DNA of 64,000 nucleotides from Poseidonibacter antarcticus (GCF_003667345.1 NZ_RCWF01000007.1:62001-126000); one strand, 5' to 3'. Counted from the first letter of the stretch, positions 15,934 to 24,500 are shown. The notes: generated from the letters alone by a model not told the origin. Program-made: numbers and translations.

Positions 15934-17937
15934 TTGAAGATAAATTTGATATATAAAATAGTATTAGCTTTTACTTTGTTATATAGTAATTTATATGCAA
16001 AAATTGATTTAATTGAATCTCAACCCGAGATTATATTTCAATTTAATAAATTAAAAAAATCAAATGAAAACTTAAGTTTACAAGTAGATTTTAATAAGGC
16101 AGTTTTACTTTTAAGTAAAAATGAGTATAAAAAATCAATTGAGATTTTTGAACAAACTGCAAAAATTTTAGAAGTTCCTTCTTATCTAAATATTGGCATT
16201 GCATATTATAAATTGAATTCAGTAGATAATGCTATTGTATATTTAAATAAAATATATGAAAATAGATTAAATGCAAATGATAATACCTTCTCATATATAT
16301 CTTCATGTTACTATTTATATCAAATATCAAAAGATAATAAATATCTAAATACAATTATTAATATCACAAAAAAGTTTAAAAATTTATCTGAACATTCTAA
16401 AAGAATGCTTGCTGATACATATATAATTTTAAAAGAGTATAAAAAGTCTTTAGAAGTTTTAGAATCAATGGATTATGGTTTAGATTTAAAAAAAGCATTA
16501 TTATATTTAAAACTGAAGAATTATAAGAAGGCTGATATTTTCTTAAAGAAAGCAAAAGAAGTTACAGTAAATCCAAATAGATTAAATAAGGTTCTATGGT
16601 TTAGTGTTTTTACTGATTTAAAATCAAATAATATAGACCAATTAAAAGATAATTTAGACTTAATAAATAAAAAAAGACATAATTTTAAAGCTAATTTAGA
16701 ACTTCCTTTAGAAATGTATTTTAATAAAAAAAAGTATACTCCAAAAGAGTATTTAGATTCTGTTGTTAACTTTAGAAGAGAGCGAAAGATTGATTATATA
16801 TTCTATTTTGCACCTTTTATTTTTTCTGATACACAAGAAATAATTTATGATTCTGCAAGAGGATTTATTTTTGGTTCTGAAGATAATATCAAATCTTTAA
16901 CTGAGATGGTAGAATATAATGCGAAATTTTTGGATATCGTAAGAGAAGATCCTATTTTACGAGTTGTAAAATTAAAGAAATTATTAAAAAAAGATACTAA
17001 ATCTTATGTTTATTATAATTTAGCTTTATCATATGCTCAAATAAATGACTTTCATAATGCATATAAATATTTTGAAAAAGCTTATAAGTTAAATCCTGGG
17101 AATAAGTTATATGCAAGTATGACTTTAATTACAGCAAAGAGTTTAAAAATAAAAGTTAAAGAAAAAGAATATATTGAAAAAACAATAAAAACAAATGATG
17201 GTTTATATAATTATTTTGGTAAAGAACTTTATAAATTGTTTATAAACCAAGAATACAAACCGTCATATAAATTTTTATCTTATTCTAATACAATATTTTT
17301 TAAATCTATAGATTTTTTACAAAAATTAGATAATGAAGAAGATATTATGCTTCATCCTTTGTTAGAAGAGTATCATAAAGACCCCTTGATTTATTTAATT
17401 AGATTAGTGCAAAGAAATAAAAATGAGAATGATTTTTCATACTATTCACGTCTTCAAGATAATATTCCTTTAACATTAAATAATAATTTTTTACAAGGTC
17501 CTTTAATTGTAACAAAATATTATGTGGATATTCTAAAAGGCTTGGGATTATTTACAAAAGCAGATTTTGATATGCCAGGGAAAAATAGTCCATCTTATCT
17601 TAGGACTAAAGCTTTAATTGATTTACATTTTAATGCTTCAGATGAGACAATAAAAATATTAGATTACCTTCGTTTAGAATATAATTTAGAAGATAAGTAC
17701 TCTATGTATTTAATGGTTGCAGCATTATTAGAATCAGGTAGATATAATGATGCTTCAGTTCAAATATCTTTGATTAAAGCTATTCTAAATGATGAAGATG
17801 CAAATTTTCTAACAGCAGTACAATTAATACAAGAGTTGAAATTATCAAGTGCTAAACAATATATAAATGAACCTTATTTGGATTCTTTAATAGACTTTAG
17901 AATAATTGGCTTTGATGAATATTTAGAATCACTTTAA
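15934..17937 (+). CDS. Exported TPR protein, candidate PflB-like motor scaffold
   Basis: A 667-residue protein with a likely signal peptide or anchor at residues 1-22 (hydrophobic LIYKIVLAFTLLYSNLYA, then charged mature start) and many TPR-type helical pairs from residue 45 onward, e.g. YNLALSYAQINDFHNAYKYF near residue 355. The C-terminal third (for example YYSRLQDNIPLTLNNN) is not TPR-like in composition and reminds me of the Campylobacterota motility protein PflB, which with PflA forms the periplasmic scaffold around the stators. The start is TTG at 15934 with AGGGAAAA upstream. It is a tentative identification, based on architecture and its place in the cluster. Confidence 0.6.
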   Translation: MKINLIYKIVLAFTLLYSNLYAKIDLIESQPEIIFQFNKLKKSNENLSLQVDFNKAVLLLSKNEYKKSIEIFEQTAKILEVPSYLNIGIAYYKLNSVDNAIVYLNKIYENRLNANDNTFSYISSCYYLYQISKDNKYLNTIINITKKFKNLSEHSKRMLADTYIILKEYKKSLEVLESMDYGLDLKKALLYLKLKNYKKADIFLKKAKEVTVNPNRLNKVLWFSVFTDLKSNNIDQLKDNLDLINKKRHNFKANLELPLEMYFNKKKYTPKEYLDSVVNFRRERKIDYIFYFAPFIFSDTQEIIYDSARGFIFGSEDNIKSLTEMVEYNAKFLDIVREDPILRVVKLKKLLKKDTKSYVYYNLALSYAQINDFHNAYKYFEKAYKLNPGNKLYASMTLITAKSLKIKVKEKEYIEKTIKTNDGLYNYFGKELYKLFINQEYKPSYKFLSYSNTIFFKSIDFLQKLDNEEDIMLHPLLEEYHKDPLIYLIRLVQRNKNENDFSYYSRLQDNIPLTLNNNFLQGPLIVTKYYVDILKGLGLFTKADFDMPGKNSPSYLRTKALIDLHFNASDETIKILDYLRLEYNLEDKYSMYLMVAALLESGRYNDASVQISLIKAILNDEDANFLTAVQLIQELKLSSAKQYINEPYLDSLIDFRIIGFDEYLESL

Positions 17938-17986
17938 ACTTTTATTTTATATAAAAAAATATTTCTTAAATAATTTATTTATTTTG

Positions 17987-17995
17987 TGCTATAAT
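17987..17995 (+). promoter_or_regulatory. Extended -10 promoter before the FlaG-like gene
   Basis: TGCTATAAT, an extended -10 element with a perfect TATAAT at 17990-17995, 35 bases upstream of the next start codon. It probably drives the FlaG-like protein, fliY, motAB and following genes. Confidence 0.55.
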
Positions 17996-18030
17996 ATTTA
18001 CTAATAGTAACTTTTTAAAAAGGGGATATT

Positions 18031-18345
18031 ATGGAAATTGGTAAAGTAGCAAATATAGATAATGCACGAATAAATAATATTGAAAAAGTTCAAAAGATTA
18101 GTAATGTTAATGATAAGAATAAAGTTATACCTGATGATGAATACAAAAAAACATTAGGGAAAGAACAAATTCTTGATAAAAATGAAGTTATTTTAGATAA
18201 TGTACGTTTTGGTTACAACAAAAGTTCAAAAGACTTTTTTGTAAAAGTTACAAGAGGTGAAGCTGAGTATAAATATCCTACAGAGGATATGATGAAAGCA
18301 AAAGCATATATTTTACAAGAATTAGAAAATAAAAATAAGGTTTAA
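18031..18345 (+). CDS. FlaG-like small flagellar protein
   Basis: A 104-residue cytoplasmic-looking protein. The C-terminal 45 residues (VRFGYNKSSKDFFVKVTRGE, then YPTEDMMKAKAYILQ) follow the FlaG pattern, in which a phenylalanine-rich beta segment with KV is followed by a proline-serine/threonine-glutamate-x-hydrophobic turn and a final helix. FlaG in other bacteria affects filament length. The N-terminal half is Asn/Lys-rich and low in complexity. The ATG has AAAAGGGGATATT upstream. It is 4 bases ahead of fliY. Assignment is by pattern only. Confidence 0.5.
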   Translation: MEIGKVANIDNARINNIEKVQKISNVNDKNKVIPDDEYKKTLGKEQILDKNEVILDNVRFGYNKSSKDFFVKVTRGEAEYKYPTEDMMKAKAYILQELENKNKV

Positions 18346-18349
18346 TTAA

Positions 18350-19225
18350 TTGGCATCAGATTTATCCAATATATTTAAAGATGAATTATCAAATACATTA
18401 GAGCAACTTTTATCGAAAAGTTCTCAAGTAGAAACAGTACATGAACTTAACTTTGAAGAATATAGTTCTTCTCAAGTAATCGAGGCTACTGTAATATTTG
18501 ACTTTAAAGATATTTCATCAACATGGAAATTTTATATTCCAACTATAAGTGCTACAAAATTTGAATACTTAATGCTTGGAGGAATGGGCGATTTAAAAGA
18601 ACATATTGATGATGAGATTACTGATGCAGTGAATGAAATAATTTCAAATATTTGTGGGAGTTTTTGTACTTCCGTAAATGCACAAGGTTTCTCTGATGTC
18701 TCTTCATTAAAATCAGTAGTAAAAAGTTCTGTAATATTAGAAGGAGAAGTGTTATCTTCTAAAAAGAATATATATGAATTTACAATTTCATTAGATGAAG
18801 ATAAATTACCAATTATTATCTGCTTTGATGAAAGAATTTTACCTTATATATCTTCTATTACAGGAGGGAAAGTAGAAATTTTATCTAATGATTTAGTAGA
18901 AGAAACAATAATTGATAAAGTTGATGATAAGTCTCCTTTAAATACAACAAATATGAATATGCCTAAGAACTTAGAACTCTTATATAATGTTAAATTAAAA
19001 CTTAGTGTTAGGTTAGGAACAAAAATAGTTTTATTAAAAGATGTCTTAAGTTGGGATATTGGAGAAATAATAGAACTTGAGCAGATGGTTAATGAACCTT
19101 TAGAAATATTGGTTAATGGAATTAAAATAGGTGAAGGTGAAGCGGTTATTGTTGAGGGTAAGTTTGGTCTTAAAATTAAAAATATTGGTAATGATAACTT
19201 TAAACTAAATCAAATAGGAATGTAA
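18350..19225 (+). CDS. fliY: Flagellar switch protein FliY
   Basis: A 291-residue C-ring protein. The C-terminal 75 residues are a SpoA/FliN domain: LYNVKLKLSVRLGTKIVLLK, then GEIIELEQMVNEPLEILVNG and IGEGEAVIVEGKFGLKI. The N-terminal 180 residues resemble the CheC-like part of FliY (for instance DDEITDAVNEIISNICGSF), although catalytic residues cannot be verified. FliY in Campylobacterota works together with FliN and FliM. The start is TTG with TAAGGTTTAATTAA upstream, and it is four bases after the FlaG-like gene and four before motA. Its usual neighbours fliA and fliM are absent here. Confidence 0.85.
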   Translation: MASDLSNIFKDELSNTLEQLLSKSSQVETVHELNFEEYSSSQVIEATVIFDFKDISSTWKFYIPTISATKFEYLMLGGMGDLKEHIDDEITDAVNEIISNICGSFCTSVNAQGFSDVSSLKSVVKSSVILEGEVLSSKKNIYEFTISLDEDKLPIIICFDERILPYISSITGGKVEILSNDLVEETIIDKVDDKSPLNTTNMNMPKNLELLYNVKLKLSVRLGTKIVLLKDVLSWDIGEIIELEQMVNEPLEILVNGIKIGEGEAVIVEGKFGLKIKNIGNDNFKLNQIGM

Positions 19226-19228
19226 TTT

Positions 19229-19984
19229 ATGGATAAAAGTACTGCAGGTGGATTAGGTGGAGGTTGGGGTCTTGTCGCTCTAGCTATTATTCTTGGTGGT
19301 GTTGGATTTGGACCATATCTTGATATTCCATCTGTGATAATTGTTATAGGTGGTACTATTGCTGTAACTGCAGGTCAATTTGAAGCTTCTGATTTAAAAA
19401 GATTTACGCCTGCTTTAAAAGTAGCTATGAATGAAGTAAAAATAGAACCTCTCCCTGAATTAGTTGAAAAAATAATCTTTTATGCTACAGAAATTAAAAA
19501 GCATGGTGTTATGCAGATTGAACAAAAAGTAATGGAAGAAACTAACCCTTTTTTTAAAGAAGCATTTCAACTTTTAGTAGATGGTACAAAAGCTGAAGTA
19601 TTAACTCCATTACTAGAAACAAAATTAGAACATATGTCAAAAAGACATGGTAGAATGATTTCAATGTTTGGAAATATAGGTGGTACAGCAGGAGCTATGG
19701 GGATGATTGGTACACTTGTTGGTTTAGTTGCAATGCTTGCAAATTTATCAGATCCAGCTGCTGTTGGACCAGCAATGGCTGTTGCCTTATTAACTACCAT
19801 GTATGGTGCTTTAATTGGAACTTTATTTGCAGGTGTTGTTGAGAGTAAATTATCTCAAAAGCATGATAAAGAAGCTGTTGCTTGTGAAGTAATAATTTTA
19901 GGATCATCAATGATTGCTGCTGAAGAATCTATTGGTAATATAAAAATGCAGTTGAACTCTATTTTAACTGATGTAGAAGAATAG
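19229..19984 (+). CDS. motA: Flagellar stator protein MotA (PomA-like)
   Basis: A 251-residue stator subunit with four transmembrane helices. The two N-terminal helices fall in residues 10-55, and the conserved C-terminal pair contains GAMGMIGTLVGLVAMLANLS and GPAMAVALLTTMYGALIGTL. The cytoplasmic loop (residues 70-140) carries the charged residues that meet FliG. The sequence style, including the GTLVGLVAMLANLSDP turn, is closer to sodium-type PomA than to enteric MotA. It is followed by motB 12 bases downstream and is the force-generating unit together with it. Confidence 0.92.
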   Translation: MDKSTAGGLGGGWGLVALAIILGGVGFGPYLDIPSVIIVIGGTIAVTAGQFEASDLKRFTPALKVAMNEVKIEPLPELVEKIIFYATEIKKHGVMQIEQKVMEETNPFFKEAFQLLVDGTKAEVLTPLLETKLEHMSKRHGRMISMFGNIGGTAGAMGMIGTLVGLVAMLANLSDPAAVGPAMAVALLTTMYGALIGTLFAGVVESKLSQKHDKEAVACEVIILGSSMIAAEESIGNIKMQLNSILTDVEE

Positions 19985-19996
19985 AAGATTTAAATA

Positions 19997-20764
19997 ATGG
20001 CAAAAGACAAATGTCCAGAATGTGAAAAATGTTTACCAGGTTGGTTAGTTCAATTTGGTGACTTAATGTCATTATTATTAACATTTTTTATTCTTTTATT
20101 ATCAATGGCTGTTATGGATAAAAAGAAAGTAGAAGAATATTTTGAAGTTATGAGAAAAGCAATGGGGTTTCTCGATAAAAATACATCAGTTGAAGAACAA
20201 AGTGAAAAGAATTCTACAGATAATAGTAGTTCAGATTCGTTTGAAGATGATGAAAGTACTACAGAAGATGCAGCTGAAGAGGTCTCACAATTAATTTCAG
20301 ATGTTAATGCTTCTAGTGATAATGAAAGTGAAGAAATAAGTATAGAAAAAGGAAAAAATGAGTTTACTCTTGATATTCCTTCAACAATAATGTTTGAAGA
20401 TGGAGAATATAACTTAACTAATCCGGCGGCAAAAGTATTTATTTCTAAAATAGCAAGAGTAATTAGAACAATGCCTCAAACATTTAATATTGAAATAATT
20501 GGACATACAGATACAAATAGAATAAGAAACACAACAATACCAAGAGATGCTTGGGATATTTCGGCTTTAAGATCAATATCTGTTGTAAAAGAATTAATAA
20601 AAAATCGAATTGATCCTGCAGTGTTAAAGGTTTCTGCATATGGTTCTTATCATCCTAAAAGTGATAATGCAGCAGATAACAGAAGGGTTGAAATGAGATT
20701 TTTTGCTCAAAATAATCAAGATGATATTTTAGATGAAGAAAGTTTCTTCGATAGGTTGGAATAA
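19997..20764 (+). CDS. motB: Flagellar stator protein MotB (PomB-like)
   Basis: A 255-residue stator subunit. A short N-terminus with CPECEKC (Cys6, 9, 12) precedes one transmembrane helix, residues 17-39, that carries the ion-binding Asp22 in WLVQFGDLMSLLLTFFILL. This motif resembles PomB (ATFADLMSLLMCFF in Vibrio) more than the H+-type MotB of enterics. An acidic Ser-rich linker (65-115) is followed by an OmpA-like peptidoglycan-binding domain, IEIIGHTDTNRIRNT and SALRSISVVKELI. It anchors the stator to the wall. It overlaps the next start by one base. Confidence 0.92.
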   Translation: MAKDKCPECEKCLPGWLVQFGDLMSLLLTFFILLLSMAVMDKKKVEEYFEVMRKAMGFLDKNTSVEEQSEKNSTDNSSSDSFEDDESTTEDAAEEVSQLISDVNASSDNESEEISIEKGKNEFTLDIPSTIMFEDGEYNLTNPAAKVFISKIARVIRTMPQTFNIEIIGHTDTNRIRNTTIPRDAWDISALRSISVVKELIKNRIDPAVLKVSAYGSYHPKSDNAADNRRVEMRFFAQNNQDDILDEESFFDRLE

Positions 20765-21060
20765 TGGAAATAAATAGTAATAATTTAGTGGATATTTCTA
20801 CTTTACAAAATAAAGATTTTAATAATTTAAAAACAGATAATTTAGAAGATAAGGAATTAAGAGAAGTTGCAGATTCATTTGAATCATTTTTCTTAAATCA
20901 AATAATGGATGTTTCTTTAAAGTCTACAAAAATAGCAGGAGATGGCCCTGGTTCGGATATTATAAAAAGTATGTATTTACAAAATATTGCAGATAGTTCA
21001 TCAGGTACTTTTGGAATTAGTGATATGTTATATGATTTTTTAAGTAAGAATAATAAGTAA
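20764..21060 (+). CDS. flgJ: FlgJ-like rod-binding protein without muramidase domain
   Basis: A 98-residue protein that corresponds only to the N-terminal rod-binding part of FlgJ: ELREVADSFESFFLNQIMDV, then GSDIIKSMYLQNIADSSSGT and FGISDMLYDFL. In enteric FlgJ this is followed by a muramidase that opens the wall; here the protein ends, so another enzyme must do that. Single-domain FlgJ is known in other Campylobacterota. It overlaps motB by one base and is 10 bases before the FlgN-like gene. Confidence 0.85.
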   Translation: MEINSNNLVDISTLQNKDFNNLKTDNLEDKELREVADSFESFFLNQIMDVSLKSTKIAGDGPGSDIIKSMYLQNIADSSSGTFGISDMLYDFLSKNNK

Positions 21061-21070
21061 AGGGAATTTT

Positions 21071-21448
21071 ATGATAAATGAAATAATACAAAGAATGTCT
21101 GAACTTGTTAAGAATTTACAAAATTCTATTGAGCTTGATATAGAAGATATTAAAAAAGCTAAGCATGAATCTTTATTAAATAGAAATGATGAAAAACATT
21201 ATATGATTAATGAGATTACAGAATTAAAAGCCAAATTAAATCAAGAACTTGTTTTAAAAATACAAGAAGGTGTAGATGTTAATATATATAGACAAAAAGT
21301 TGATTCTTTAGAAGATGAATTAAAAAAATTATATGAATTAAACAAGAGATTAGCATCAATTGTATTGCCTGTCCAACAAATGTATAAAGAACTTGTTGAA
21401 GATATTACAGCTGTTAATGGGGGAAATATCTTTGATATTAAAGCTTAG
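21071..21448 (+). CDS. FlgN-like export chaperone (tentative)
   Basis: A 125-residue all-helical protein with heptad-like spacing of hydrophobic residues, no signal peptide and no membrane segment. Size and architecture match FlgN, the chaperone for the hook-filament junction proteins FlgK and FlgL, and its place right after flgJ is where I recall flgN in Campylobacter. No strongly diagnostic motif can be seen, so this is an inference. Its 3' end overlaps the start of the next secreted protein by about 32 bases. Confidence 0.55.
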   Translation: MINEIIQRMSELVKNLQNSIELDIEDIKKAKHESLLNRNDEKHYMINEITELKAKLNQELVLKIQEGVDVNIYRQKVDSLEDELKKLYELNKRLASIVLPVQQMYKELVEDITAVNGGNIFDIKA

Positions 21449-21827
21449 TTTTATTATTCTATTTTTAACAACTAATGTATTTGCAGTTAATGTATTAATC
21501 TCTAAAAGTTCAATAGGCTTTGAACAAAAAATTAAAGCTTCAAAGTTAAGATTAGTAAATGTACCTGTTTTAAAAAAAGCATGTATTCCTTTAACTTTAA
21601 ATCAAGTTCAAAATAATGAATATATTTCAACTCATTATATAAATAAAAATTCAATAATATGTCAAAAAGATGTAAAAGAATATAAAAAAGAGTCAGTTAT
21701 TTTTAAATTTGGTGGTTTGGAAATTGAGAAAAAAGGAAAAATTATTTATGAAAATGAAGAATTTATTCGTATTAAAAAAGAAGATGGACAAATAGAAAAA
21801 ATTTATAAAGATGGAAGACTACAATGA
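21417..21827 (+). CDS. Small secreted protein, possibly FlgA-like
   Basis: A 136-residue protein with a signal peptide (LILKLSFIILFLTTNVFA, cut after Ala). I chose the ATG at 21417 because it places the signal peptide at the N-terminus; an upstream in-frame ATG at 21360 lies deep in the flgN-like gene. The mature part has a small beta-rich pattern: a VNVPVLKKACIPLTLNQV segment, an NEYISTHYINKNSIICQKDV stretch resembling the SAF-type fold of FlgA, and a final GKIIYENEEFIRIKKEDG strand set. FlgA is the chaperone for P-ring assembly; this protein is shorter than usual. Overlaps flhF by four bases. Confidence 0.4.
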   Translation: MGEISLILKLSFIILFLTTNVFAVNVLISKSSIGFEQKIKASKLRLVNVPVLKKACIPLTLNQVQNNEYISTHYINKNSIICQKDVKEYKKESVIFKFGGLEIEKKGKIIYENEEFIRIKKEDGQIEKIYKDGRLQ

Positions 21828-22975
21828 ATATGCTTTCTTTTTTAGGAGAAACACCTACTCTAGCATTACGTTTAGCACAAGAAAAATGTGGTGAAGATGC
21901 AATTGTAATCTCTACAAAAAAAATATCTAATGCCAATGATTTTGAGAAAAATATGTATGAAGTTGTTGTTGCAATAGAAGATGATAATAAGAATAGTAAT
22001 CTTACATATACAAAACAGACTATTACTAAAGCTACCCCTCCAAATAAACCTATGCAAGCTAATGTATATGATTTTAGAGAAGAAATTTTAAAAATGCAAA
22101 AAGCATTAGAGCAAGTTAAACAATCAATTTGGCAACCTAAAAGTCAATTATATGATTTAACTATACCTCATGAATTTATTGATATGTATACATTATTTGA
22201 AAAAAATGAATTTGATCAAGAAATGACATATACTATTATGAAAAAGACTATAAGGCAACTACCTATATCTTTAAAGTCTAATCCTCAAAAGATTAACGAT
22301 TTTTTCAAATTAGTATTAAGAAGAATAATTCCAATTAAGTTTGAAGTGCCTTTAAGAAAACATCAAAGAAAAATCATAATGATGGTTGGGCCAACAGGTG
22401 TTGGTAAGACTACTACTATTTCAAAACTTGCTGCTAGATATGCTTATAAATTAGGTCAAAATTATAAAGTAGGTATTGTAACTTTAGATTCATTTAGAGT
22501 TGGAGCTATTGAGCAATTACAAGCATATACGAATATAATGAGATTACCACTTGAAATTGTAAAAAAACCAGAAGACTTACCTGAAGCACTTTTGAGATTG
22601 AAAGATTGTAATTATATTTTTATTGATACTGCAGGTTCTAGTCAATACGATGTAGATAAAATTGAATTGATAAATGAGTATCAGAAGAAAGTAGATGAAT
22701 TGCCTATTGAAAAAATATTAGTTCTTCCTGCAAATGTTAAGCATAGTGATTTAATTGAAATTTACGCAAATTATTCTAGATTAAATGTTGATTATCTAAC
22801 TTTTACAAAACTTGATGAAACAAAAAGTTTTGGGAATTTAATCTCATTTGCTCATAAAACAAAAAAATCTATTACATATTTTTCAATTGGGCAAAATGTT
22901 CCTGATGATTTAATCGTATCAGATTCTTCTTTTTTAATTGATTGTTTTATGAATAATAAATGTATTAGGAAATAA
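21824..22975 (+). CDS. flhF: Flagellar GTPase FlhF
   Basis: A 383-residue SRP-type GTPase that sets the number and polar placement of flagella. The N-terminal FlhF-specific B domain (FLGETPTLALRLAQEKCGED) is followed by an NG domain with P-loop GPTGVGKTT at residues 189-197, TLDSFRVGAIEQLQAY, DTAGSSQYD, and the final TKLDETKSFGN motif. It overlaps the preceding stop by four bases and is directly followed by flhG, its usual partner. It is paralogous to Ffh at 1158. Confidence 0.94.
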   Translation: MNMLSFLGETPTLALRLAQEKCGEDAIVISTKKISNANDFEKNMYEVVVAIEDDNKNSNLTYTKQTITKATPPNKPMQANVYDFREEILKMQKALEQVKQSIWQPKSQLYDLTIPHEFIDMYTLFEKNEFDQEMTYTIMKKTIRQLPISLKSNPQKINDFFKLVLRRIIPIKFEVPLRKHQRKIIMMVGPTGVGKTTTISKLAARYAYKLGQNYKVGIVTLDSFRVGAIEQLQAYTNIMRLPLEIVKKPEDLPEALLRLKDCNYIFIDTAGSSQYDVDKIELINEYQKKVDELPIEKILVLPANVKHSDLIEIYANYSRLNVDYLTFTKLDETKSFGNLISFAHKTKKSITYFSIGQNVPDDLIVSDSSFLIDCFMNNKCIRK

Positions 22976-23797
22976 TTGTTGTTTAATAGTATCTCTTCTC
23001 AAGCTAGTAAACTAATTAATCTTACACGTAAGAAAAAACATATTACTTCTAAAACAAAATTAATAACGATTACTTCAGGAAAAGGTGGAGTTGGAAAATC
23101 AACTTTTACTGCAAATATTGCTTATTTATTAGCTCAGCGTGGATTAAAAGTTGCTGTTTTAGATGCTGATATAGGCTTGGCTAATATGCAAGTATTATTT
23201 AATATAAAACCTAAATATACATTTTTTGATTATATAGATGGTAGTAAATCTTTAACGGAAACGATTAGTAAAACCCAATATGAAAATATTTTTTTATTGG
23301 CAGGTAAAAGTGGATATCAATATTCTAAGCATTCGAATTCCTTTGTCTTTACAAGAGTTGTTGAAGATGTTATTTCTTTAAATATATTTGATATTTTACT
23401 TGTAGATACAGGAGCTGGATTAAATGATTTTGTAAAAGAATTTTTATCTATTTCTGATAATATTATTGCTTTAACAACTACGGATCCTAGCGCTTTAACA
23501 GATGTTTACTCATTGATAAAAATGCTTTCCTTTGATAAAGATAAATTGATGCTTTGTTTTAATCATACAAGAAATTATAAAATTGGTGAAACTATTACTA
23601 ACTCTTTAGTTTCACTAGCTAAGAAAAATAGATTAAATCAAGATTTTATGGTAGAATATATAGGTAACGTTTCTACGTCTGCTAATATTTCTACAACTGG
23701 AAGGTTGAGAAAACTATTTACTAAAGAGTTTTTTGATGATGATTCAACAAAACAACTGCAAGACGTAATAAATTATTTACTAAAAAATATTTATTAA
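22976..23797 (+). CDS. flhG: Flagellar number regulator FlhG (MinD/ParA-like ATPase)
   Basis: A 273-residue ParA/MinD-type ATPase. A deviant Walker A, SGKGGVGKST, is at residues 34-43, and DADIGLANMQ and VDTGAGL complete the active site. FlhG (YlxH) stimulates FlhF GTPase and restrains flagellum number. Translation starts at TTG immediately after the flhF stop, with TAGGAAA as the ribosome binding site. In Campylobacter and Helicobacter it is followed by a small membrane protein, then fliA; here the small protein follows but fliA does not. Confidence 0.92.
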   Translation: MLFNSISSQASKLINLTRKKKHITSKTKLITITSGKGGVGKSTFTANIAYLLAQRGLKVAVLDADIGLANMQVLFNIKPKYTFFDYIDGSKSLTETISKTQYENIFLLAGKSGYQYSKHSNSFVFTRVVEDVISLNIFDILLVDTGAGLNDFVKEFLSISDNIIALTTTDPSALTDVYSLIKMLSFDKDKLMLCFNHTRNYKIGETITNSLVSLAKKNRLNQDFMVEYIGNVSTSANISTTGRLRKLFTKEFFDDDSTKQLQDVINYLLKNIY

Positions 23798-23854
23798 GGT
23801 ATGCCTAAGTGGAAGCACTTTATATGATTAATACTTTATTACTGTTATTGGGAC

Positions 23855-24196
23855 TTGAGATTTATGGTAGTTGAACGATTTTCTCAAAGTGTAATAAATA
23901 GTGGAATATTCCGTTTATTTATAGCTTCTGGCTTTTTTGCAACGGTAATATTTTTTGTCATAAATGCTGAACTCTTCACACCTCTTGAAATGATTTTTGG
24001 TATAATGGGTGTAACTATTATATTAAAGGGGATTGCAAATTTAATGCTATCTTTGATTATTTCATTTTTTAGTTTAGAAAATAAAAAGAATGAATTAGAT
24101 TTTAAATATAATGAAGAGAAAATAGAATCAATGTTAAGTGAACTAAATGTTCAAGAAGTTCTCTCTTCTAATAAAAAAATGAATAGTACTAGTTAA
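23855..24196 (+). CDS. Small two-helix membrane protein downstream of flhG
   Basis: A 113-residue protein with two transmembrane segments (about residues 17-38, SGIFRLFIASGFFATVIFFVI, and 46-72) and a charged C-terminal tail. The start is TTG at 23855 or ATG at 23864; both give the same membrane part. In Campylobacter jejuni and Helicobacter pylori I recall a membrane protein of similar size (the HP1033/Cj0062c position) between flhG and fliA, so this looks like its counterpart. Its function is unknown to me. It precedes fliE by 10 bases. Confidence 0.65.
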   Translation: MRFMVVERFSQSVINSGIFRLFIASGFFATVIFFVINAELFTPLEMIFGIMGVTIILKGIANLMLSLIISFFSLENKKNELDFKYNEEKIESMLSELNVQEVLSSNKKMNSTS

Positions 24197-24206
24197 GGAA
24201 TAAAAA

Positions 24207-24500
24207 ATGAATATATCTTCGATAAGTAATTCAATAAGTCCACTTACTTTAAATAACAGTGAACAAAAAGTTAGTGATAATCAATCATTCCAAAATATGC
24301 TAAGTGATGCAATTGGTGACGTAAATAAAGAACAAATAGAAGGTTACAAAGCAATGGAAGGTATTGCTACAGGTAAGGTTACTAACTTACAAGAGGCAGT
24401 ACAACAAATAGAAGAAGCAGAACTTTCTATGAAATTAGCATTAGAAACAAAAAATAAAGCTGTTAGTGCATATAAAGAAATTATGAATATGCAAATATAA
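24207..24500 (+). CDS. fliE: Flagellar hook-basal body protein FliE
   Basis: A 97-residue protein that forms the adaptor between the MS-ring and the rod. The conserved helical stretch SFQNMLSDAIGDVNKEQIEG with later GKVTNLQEAVQQIEEAELSM and final TKNKAVSAYKEIMNMQI is the FliE signature. It is followed by flgC nine bases downstream, its standard partner in many operons. Confidence 0.93.
   Translation: MNISSISNSISPLTLNNSEQKVSDNQSFQNMLSDAIGDVNKEQIEGYKAMEGIATGKVTNLQEAVQQIEEAELSMKLALETKNKAVSAYKEIMNMQI

Noticed and set aside
23801-23872. Tiny reading frames (8 and 16 codons) between flhG and the membrane protein
   Set aside because: Too short, no clear ribosome binding site and no conserved feature known.
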